A DNA stretch of 18,197 nt, taken from contig URQS01000063.1 of assembly GCA_900550035.1 (NCBI GenBank), positions 1-18,197 on the forward strand. Reading direction: 5' to 3'. Positions 7,576 to 14,800 of this stretch are shown here, piece after piece. Source of the DNA: an uncultured Prevotella sp. (GTDB taxonomy: Bacteria; Bacteroidota; Bacteroidia; Bacteroidales; Bacteroidaceae). Both the position numbers and the translations under genes were made by a program. The notes under the pieces were generated by a model. It searched no databases. It saw nothing but the letters and a program-made list of their open reading frames with translations, and was not told the DNA's origin. Numbering within the stretch: the first letter of the stretch is position 1; every line of letters begins with the position of its first letter.

Positions 7576-7666
7576 CAAGTTCGGTAACGTCCCATCAAAG
7601 TTCGGAGAAAAAGCAACAATAAGTTCGGAGAGAAAAAGAAAAAGTTCAGAGAGGATACATAGTTAA
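7435..7666 (+). pseudogene. decayed AlbA_2-type regulator, copy 2
   Basis: Positions 7435-7575 match 5749-5893 at roughly 90% identity by eye. The start codon is ACG instead of ATG, and four bases are missing near 7451-7460, breaking the frame. Downstream, the readable peptide NKQKIEPNRIEFKKGWNP continues through ICAFANDFDDLGG. It then joins directly to tail repeats (SSVTSHQ, SSEKK, SSERKRK, SSERIH) with a stop at 7620 and a frame change. As in copy 1, almost all of the ATP-binding region is missing. It starts five bases after the ADP-ribosylglycohydrolase stop, so the two remnants bracket the membrane-protein and glycohydrolase genes. Confidence 0.7.
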
Positions 7667-7845
7667 ATAAAGAACAAGATATAACTACGGAAACACAAGC
7701 GACGACTACGGAATCTCCTACTGAAACTTTCCATATTTGTGAATTACGACCTTTTTACGACCCAATATGCCCATTGAGGTTGAAATAGGTCGTAATTATA
7801 AAGGGCTCACCGAGACAGTCTGCATGCAAAATCCTGCCATTTTAT
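7667..7845. other. non-coding stretch before ssrA with repeat debris and an inverted repeat
   Basis: No gene is seen. The nine bases ACTACGGAA occur at 7684 and 7705, a 21-base period. The frame through them reads TTETQATTTESPTET, which looks like another degraded seven-residue tail repeat of an AlbA_2-type regulator. Downstream is an 11-bp inverted repeat, AATTACGACCT (7742-7752) and AGGTCGTAATT (7787-7797), with a 34-base loop. It lies about 50 bases before the ssrA -33 box and could be an operator or chance; it has no T-run, so it is not a classic terminator. Confidence 0.4.
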
Positions 7846-7876
7846 TTTGCAGTTTCAGTCATTTGTACTAACTTTG
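7846..7876 (+). promoter_or_regulatory. ssrA promoter (Bacteroidetes type)
   Basis: TTTG at 7846-7849 and TAACTTTG at 7869-7876 are separated by 19 bases, matching the Bacteroidetes primary sigma consensus (TTTG, 19-21 bases, TAnnTTTG). Transcription would start near 7882, leaving a leader of about 15-20 bases to be trimmed from the precursor tmRNA. Confidence 0.75.
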
Positions 7877-7898
7877 CAAAGTTAATATACAACATCTC

Positions 7899-8295
7899 GG
7901 GGTTGACTGGATTTGACAGCGGGATGAAATGGTATGTAAGCATGCGGAGCCTCGATGGCTAGCTCCTTAATCTGAGTGATCAACAATTTAATTGGCGAAA
8001 ACAACTACGCTCTCGCTGCTTAATCGAAGTACAGTAGATTAGCTTTATTCCGCCACAAGGTTGGCGGAACGAGACATCGCTCCAAGGATGTTGTTCCGAA
8101 TCTGAGGGTCAAGCGGTGCAGGTAAATCGGAAATAGTCTGTGTATGCCTCGGTGCACGGATGAAGTTTTAGAGGATAAGGTTGCGATTGGTGGTCCAGGT
8201 CTTGTCGCAGCACGAAAACCGAAGGCTGGAATAAGCATGTAGAAAGCATATGGTTTCCCTGTTTGGACGTGGGTTCGAATCCCACCAGCTCCACC
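7899..8295 (+). ncRNA. ssrA: transfer-messenger RNA (tmRNA)
   Basis: The 5' end GGGGTTGACTGGATTTGACA and the 3' end GTTCGAATCCCACCAGCTCC form the tRNA-like domain; GGGGTTG (7899-7905) pairs with CAGCTCC (8286-8292), with G-U pairs. The T-loop GTTCGAAT is typical. The resume codon GGC (7994) opens the tag GENNYALAA, ending at TAA 8021-8023; this is the Bacteroidales tag. tmRNA with SmpB rescues stalled ribosomes and marks the nascent peptide for proteolysis. The terminal CCA is not fully encoded (A-CC-C), so the last A is added after transcription. A dedicated promoter and a strong terminator flank it. Confidence 0.96.
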
Positions 8296-8305
8296 CTAAC
8301 AAACA

Positions 8306-8355
8306 AAAAAAAGGATGTGTAAAACGAATAATTACGTTTTACACATCCTTTTTTT
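8306..8355 (+). terminator. intrinsic terminator of ssrA
   Basis: A perfect 21-bp inverted repeat: the arms (8306-8326 and 8335-8355) contain AGGATGTGTAAAACG and its complement, with an eight-base loop AATAATTA. The right arm ends in seven Ts and the left arm starts with seven As, so the hairpin is symmetric and may also stop transcription arriving from the minus strand. Confidence 0.93.
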
Positions 8356-8358
8356 GTT

Positions 8359-8402
8359 ACTATCAGACTGTGCAATTTTTACTATCAGACTGTGCGATTT
8401 TT
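8359..8402 (+). repeat. 22-bp tandem repeat, two copies plus a degenerate third
   Basis: Two head-to-tail units (8359-8380, 8381-8402) share ACTATCAGACTGTGC and ATTTTT and differ at one base (A/G). A degraded third unit begins at 8403 (ACTGCCTGACTATACT). It lies just after the ssrA terminator and just before a TATATTTG box, a position where it could be a protein-binding array. Confidence 0.75.
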
Positions 8403-8417
8403 ACTGCCTGACTATAC

Positions 8418-8425
8418 TATATTTG
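8418..8425 (+). promoter_or_regulatory. possible orphan -7 box
   Basis: TATATTTG matches TAnnTTTG, but no good TTTG lies 19-21 bases upstream; that interval is occupied by the tandem repeat. No gene follows in the next 400 bases. If real, it would start a small RNA near 8431. Confidence 0.25.
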
Positions 8426-8435
8426 CATTTCTAAC

Positions 8436-8458
8436 CGCTCAAAACTATGAGTTGAGCG
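8436..8458. repeat. small palindrome CGCTCAA-N9-TTGAGCG
   Basis: A perfect seven-base inverted repeat (8436-8442 and 8452-8458) with a nine-base centre, lying about ten bases downstream of the possible -7 box, where an operator or 5' hairpin would sit. Confidence 0.5.
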
Positions 8459-8570
8459 CACTAAGAAATCTTTGGCTCGAAATTCTTGATTTTTACGCGT
8501 GCAGCGTTATTGCGCTGAAACACACGGCGTTATGACAACTAGAGTCGAAGTGTGCAATTATCCTACGCCA

Positions 8571-8695
8571 GCAAAACGTCCATTTCATTGCAAATGGAGT
8601 ACTTTTGCCATCCATTTGAGGCTCTTTTACAATGCAATTGGGGCTTCTTTGCTCTCCAAATGTAGTCCATTTGAAGAGCAAAGAAGCCCCAATTG
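8571..8695. repeat. nested inverted-repeat element ending in a 28-bp-arm hairpin
   Basis: The main hairpin has arms 8635-8662 and 8668-8695 (one mismatch in 28) and a five-base loop TAGTC; each arm includes GGGGCTTCTTTGCTCT or its complement. Upstream, TCCATTT (8579) pairs with AAATGGA (8592). The TCCATTTG-like box recurs at 8579, 8591 (inverted), 8611, 8656 (inverted) and 8666. No T-run follows, so it is not a classic terminator. It looks like a dispersed palindromic element of the REP/MITE type. Confidence 0.8.
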
Positions 8696-8838
8696 AAGTG
8701 TAGGGTGATGTCGCGCCCTAAGAAAAGCTATAAAATCGGCTTCCGAAATCTATAGAATCGATTTTTGTTTTGTAACACTTTTTTACTACTTGTCTTATAT
8801 TTGCAACTATATACGATACCATCAAGACTCGGCATGTT

Positions 8839-11800
8839 TTATCTCGTCAGCGAGAACTTCATGCTCAATCCGAAGTCTTGCGTCGTAGTAGGATAACTGC
8901 TCGACGACAGCAACGGGGTGTTGGTCTGGCGGTCGTAGTAGAAGCTCATGGTGAGCATACGCGACAAAGTGTAGTCGGCTGAGAACGACAGCTTGAATGC
9001 TGTGTTGCCGCTGTTGGCTGCCGAGGTCATCGTGGCGATGTCGCGGGTTATCGATGCCTGCTTGCGCAGACTGAGGTCGAGGCGCAGCTTGAGGTCGTTG
9101 TTGACTCCCGTAGACGAAGTGTTGCGATTGTTAGAGCCTGACTTCAGCTGCGATGCACCAGCTGCCGTAGAACGACCACGCTGGCGCACACGACGATGAC
9201 GATTGCCACCGAACGGATTGAAGTTGTTGAGCGTATAGGCTGCACCTATAACCCAGTCGTGCGACGATGCCTCATTGATCTGTACCGACGTCATGCTAAG
9301 GCTCATGACGCGTGTGGTGCGATACTCTGCCTTGATGGTCATGTTGTTTTGCAGCGTCACGTCGATGCCGAGCAATGGCGAGAACGCCTCGTTGATGCTG
9401 ACGGTCGACACGTTGAACATCGAGTTGGGCACGGGCATTCCGGTTGTGGCATCGTTGATGAATCCCAGTCCGTTCATATACTCCATATATGTACTGTACG
9501 AAGCATACGAGCCAACGGCGTAGACGCTCTTGTAAGCATGACTTATGTTGACGCTCTTGAACACGTCGCGCAGCCACGGCAGCTTCGACAGTCCGCTGTA
9601 TCTTAAGGTCCAGTTGGGCAGCAGATGCGAGAGCGACGGGAATATCGACAGTCCGCCGTCGCCCATCTCGGTGTAAGCCGAGAGGAATGCCGGCACCATG
9701 ACGTCGGCGCTGTAACGGCTCACGCCACCATTCTCGGCACTGAAAGGCTTTCCAGCCAATGCTGTTCCGGCGGGATAGACGGCTCCAGCATAACGAGCCT
9801 CAACACGATCGCGTATACGGTCGAGCGACGAGCAGAAGCGCTCGAACGACTTTGAGCGGTAGCCGTTATTGGCATTGCCCGAACCCTCAAACGCACTACG
9901 CAGCGACGTAGTAGTCATTGTGAACGTTCCGCTCTGCGTTGTGGGGTTGCCCTCGTACATATACTGCACCGAACGAGCCGTGGTAACGGTACGTGTGGCT
10001 GTAAGGTCGATCTTCAGATTGCGCACAGGCTCAAGCGTAGCACGCAGCTGCAGCTCCTCAGTACGATTGGTAGTGGCTGGAGTGGCGAGCGAGTCGTTCA
10101 TCAAGAGCCATCCGTTGCTACGCGCCTTGTCGATGTATCCGTCGCCGATGAATCCGAAGGCGAAGTCGAGACCTGGCGAGAGTGCTCCCATGCCCGAACG
10201 TTGTCCGAACACATCACCTATCATAGGCTTGAATCCTGGCAGCGACATGGCATACTGGTTGCGATAGCTCAAGCTGACATTGCGCACCATCATGAGCACA
10301 CGTGCCACCGACTGCGCCGTACGATACCAGCGTTTGTCGTCGAGCGGCTCTTTAGCCGACACGGCTATCTTGAGCTTCAATGCCGAGTCTACCTTATTCA
10401 TTATGCGTATGTTGTTGTCGTCGAGACGACGATAGCGCAGGTGGAACGGCTTGCCGTCTTCGGTCTTGGCGCTGACTATCAGTCGACGAGTCTTACGGCT
10501 ATGCGTCACCTTGAGCGTGGTGTCGGGCAAGAGGGTTATCTCCTTCTCGTAAGCCCGCTTGTTCTTAGGCAACTGTCGGCGCAGTTTTTCATCGCGTGCT
10601 GCCTGACGATCTTTCTTGGCATCCTTGCCCGATGTCTTGTTGCGACTCTGTGATGATTTATTGCTGCGCGAACTGTCGCGACGGAAACGCTCATTGGTCT
10701 TCTTGAGGAACGGTATATGATTGTACAGTTTCTCCATATTGAACTGGGCGTTGATGTTGGCCTGACGGTTGTTGGCTATGTTGTTGCCAAGCGACGTGCC
10801 GTCCTCAAGGTCGGTGCCGCGCACCCAATTGTACGATGCCGTATAGCTGGCGTCGGACGTAATCCAGTCGAACACGGGCAGCAGATTGATAGGCAACTTG
10901 TACGAAGCCTGGAACTGCTGATTGTAGTTGAGCGGTGTGCCCATGTGCTTAATGGATGTCCATACAGAGTCTTTCCACACCTCATAGCGGTCGGGATACA
11001 AATCCTTATTGACGGGCATGTAGGGCTCTTCAATCTCGGCATTAGTGGCGCTCTGGAAGTTCATGTGCAGATTCTTCGTAAGGTCCCAACGCAGATTGAA
11101 CTCACGGTTCCACAAGAACTGCGACGCAAACGTGAGCGGCAGGTTCTGATTCTCAGTAGCCTCCATGTCGCGCTCCTGCAGTTCGTAGTAGTTGCGCGTT
11201 ATCTCGGTGTTGAAGCCCACGTTCTGCGGCAACCAGTTGAATCCGAATCGGCGTGGCAGGTCGAGCCACTTCGATTTCGACTTAATCTTCTTGAACGGTT
11301 CGAGCGACTTGTACACCGGGCTCCACTGATAGTTCATAGCACCGCGCCAGTTGTCCTCACGTTCATAAACCGTAGTCTCGCCCGTAGTGTAGCTGTGGCT
11401 ATGCGAGTAGGAGAACGAGAAGTTGGCTGGGTCGTAAGGCATGGGGTGGCGCTTGGTCTGTATGCCCACCCTCACGTTTGAGAGCGAGAGATTGGTCTGC
11501 GTCACCTTGGTCACGGCTATGCTCTCAATAGAGTCGCGCTCATGCTTGTTGACAGCAGCATCGAGAGCCTCATCAAGCAGCATATCGTTGTCGAGCGGAT
11601 TGTACTTGGGCGACGTCTTCTCCTTGGTCACCGAGTAGTAGAGCGGAGCCGAAACCTTAGCCTTGTCGGGGAAGAACTTGCCCAGTTCGACGTTTGTCGT
11701 AACGGAGTAGTTGGAATAGTCGTCGGTGGAGCGTTGTGCCACACCGTCCTCCAGTCCGCCGAAACCAGCCGAAGTATAGCGTCCCTGCACATTGACATTG

Positions 11801-14800
11801 CCCAGGTCGGACAGTTGCACGTTGAGGTTGCCCTGCGCAGCCCAACCTCCCGAACTGTTGTAGTCCTTAAGGCGCAGCTCGTTGACCCACACCTCGCCAC
11901 TCTTGGCGCTTGCCGAATTGTTGCGCACACCTATAATCATCGTCTTCACGTCGCCAAGCGTCGGGTTGCCCACGATGGTGATGCGGTTTTGCGGATTGTC
12001 GGTGTCGTAAGCCAAGTACGGACGATTGTACGATGCCAGACCTATCGCCTTCGCCTTGTTGCGCTCGCGCTTCAGTCCGGTCAGGAGCGAGAGCGGGATG
12101 TCGAGCATATTCTCCTTAGGCCACACCTTCAGGCGGTCGGCTGTAGAGTATTTGTTGTAGTCGCTCTTATGAGGAGTGAGCGCCAGCGGAATCTCGTACT
12201 CATAGAAGTTGTTCTTGTAGTCGGAACCGAGGCGCACGAATACCGAAAGCTGTCCGTTTTCAAGATTCGTAGTGTTCTGCTCGAACGAGTTGGCATGCAC
12301 GTACATCTGCAGACGCTTGTACTGACGCATGTCGATAGACGTGTTCTTATAGACAGCCTTCGACTCGCCCGAAGCAAGATTGTTGACTGTCATCGACAGC
12401 GCCTGCTCGTTGTTCTCTACAAGCTGCGGCTGCGTGGGGTCCTGCTCGCGCGATATACCTGGAGGCAGGACGTAGTTAACTGGTGTCTTGTCGTTGTTCT
12501 CCTCGATGTTGACGGCACTCACCTGAAGAGTTCCGGTAGATGAAGATGTATTGTCGAGGTTCTGCTCGTAGACACGCCACTCGCCTCGCACGAGGTCGAG
12601 CGTACCGAAGCGCAGCACGATGGGGTGCTTGAATCCGGTAAGGAACATACGCATGAAGCGAACTGATGTGAGGTCGGTGATGCCCCCCACCCTACGCTCG
12701 TACTCGCGCAATGGGATGCGGAACTGATACCAGTCGACCGACTCCTTCTGGTCGTTGCGCAATCGGCGTGTTGTGGTGCGCTTGTCGACGATATAGTTGC
12801 GGCCTATCTCAAGGTCTTCGGGACGTATCGACACCTTATACTGGAAGTACTTCTCGTACTCGCCCAGTGTGTAGTCCTGGTTGATGTCCTCAACGTCGGG
12901 CGTCGACTTGTATGAAGTGTCGTAGCCCTCGGTGCGCGAATCGTTGTCGGGCGAGTTGCCCTGAGGGTTGTTGATGTATTTGTAGCGGCGCAGGATGGGT
13001 GCCTGGATGCGGTCGAGGTCCGATCCACGGTAGTAGTGGTAGTTGTCGCCGGCAGGGTCTGCCCATATCGAGTCGAACACGGCGGGGCTAACTTTGCCCT
13101 GAATCTCGCGCAAGAACTGCTGATACGGTTCCCACTTCTGCTCCTCGGCATCGTTGAGTCCGTTCATACCTACGTCCAGCAAGGCGCGTGCGCCCTTCGA
13201 TGTAGCAAAGGCATAGGTGGTTGTAGCCTGATTGGGCACCTTACCCCACTGTGTCGTAGTGTAAGCCTGCGAACCGTCAATAGGCATACCGCTCTCATAG
13301 AACTTCTTGCCGTCGCGCAGGATGTCCTCGCTCACCTCGCCAAGATTGATGTAGAAGTCGCCTCCATATTCCGAAGCCTTGCCCTCGCGACGTGTATAGA
13401 TGAAGGGGTCGAGCATCCAGAACTCTATGTACTCCACGTTGGCAGCCTCAAAGTCGTTGGTGTCGAGCTTGCGCATCATGCCGCCCCAGTGCTGCTGCGG
13501 ATTGTTGAGCGTTCCGTCCTGAGCCAGGTCGGAATTGAAGTTGTATGGTCCGCGCTCGTTGGGATAGTAGGCAAGATTGAGTATCGACAGCGTCGACGTA
13601 GCTCCGTTGTACGAACTCTGGTCGCGGTTGGGGAAAAGCTCGTTGACATAGAACTCGCGTACGTAATGGTTGCTGAGCTGTTCGAGGTCGCTCTTGATGT
13701 GGCTTGGCGTGAGCGACGACGAGCGGCGCGTGAACAAGGGGTCGATGGTGTACCACGCCAGTCGTGAGCGGTTGAAGCCCGAGCGCAACGTGGTCATGTC
13801 GGCCTGTTCGGGAAACATCGACGGTACTGACGAGATAACCCACGACGTAGGTGTAGACACGTCGATGGTGTTCTTGGCGTTCTCGAAGTCGTCAATATAC
13901 GATGCATTGTCCTGCGTGCCTCGGCTCTGTCCGGCTATGAGTTGGGCAAACTCGCCCGTGAACGATATGTGCGACGGCTGCGTAAGGTGAAGCAACGGCA
14001 ACTTGTCGAGCATATTGGTGAGCCACTGGCTCTCGCGCTTCCAATTGACGTTGATGCCCCAAAGGGTGTTGTTGAGCGGTTCGGCTCCCATCGCCACCTT
14101 GTTTGTAAGCGACTGTTCGGAGAGATGCTGAATGGTACCCGACAGCTGGAAGTTCTTGGAGATGTCGTACTCCCAGTTCATTCCGAACATCGTCTTGCGC
14201 TGCATGCCATAGTCGGTGTTGCTCTCAAGCGACACGTTCACCTGCGTGCCGGCATCGATAATGCTCTGATTGAGAATGGTCACCTCGCCAGAATAGTAGT
14301 CTACCGAGTAGTCGGTGCCCTCAGCCAGCACTATGCCACCAGCCGTCACCACTACCGAACCTTGCGGAATGTTGTAGGCACCGGTCTGTATCACGTTGGC
14401 TGACGTGCCGCGAAACTGTCCCGTAAGCATATACTTGTCCTTCTCGGCTATCTGTCGCGCCACGGTCTTGGTAGAGTCGTAGAGCTCGGTGAAGGCGTAT
14501 TTGGCGGCACGGTCGGCTGCCACACCATTCTGCACAAGATAGTTGTACATATACTTGCCGAAGGGTTCGGCTACGGGGAAGAACACACGACCGTTGGTGA
14601 CGGTATAGCCTTCAACGAAGTCGAAGAATCCGTTGGAGTGTGCCTTGTTGTTATTGTCGAGGCGGTCGGCACCAAGCATCTTTATGATGGTCTGGCTCTT
14701 CACCTGCGGTTCGGGGATATAGGTGAGGTATACGCCTGCCGTATCGCTCTGGAACTTAACGTCGAGACGGAACTTGTCGCGCTCTACCGACGAAGCCAGA

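Larger units (their letters stand above)
8356..8838. other. non-coding region between ssrA and the sprA 3' end
   Basis: No convincing gene. In order it holds a 22-bp tandem repeat, a -7-like TATATTTG with a downstream palindrome, a block of nested inverted repeats ending in a long hairpin, a small stem TAGGG/CCCTA (8701-8720), two near-identical 11-mers CTATAAAATCG and CTATAGAATCG (8728, 8750), and another -7-like TATATTTG at 8796-8803. A stem AAAATCG/CGATTTT (8732-8738, 8759-8765) is the only weak candidate for a sprA terminator. The short reading frames here overlap the palindromes and are not credible. Confidence 0.6.

Noticed and set aside
7395..7619. Minus-strand 74-codon frame over AlbA_2 remnant copy 2, mirrored by frames at 5613-5931
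   Set aside because: It is the antisense of decayed AlbA_2 sequence; the plus-strand reading gives recognisable family residues.
8250..8296. Attachment-site duplication at the ssrA 3' end
   Set aside because: No second copy of the ssrA 3' sequence and no integrase gene was found in the window, so integration here is not supported directly.
8020..8375. Minus-strand reading frames of 72 and 88 codons over the tmRNA
   Set aside because: They overlap a clear ssrA gene and its terminator; the reading is an artefact of the RNA gene.
8359..8402. CRISPR-like array
   Set aside because: Two 22-bp units are directly adjacent without spacers, and no cas gene is present.
8493..8696. Two short opposite-strand reading frames (62 and 65 codons) that both contain EQRSPN
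   Set aside because: The shared peptide comes from the palindromic hairpin read from both strands; there is no start context or domain.
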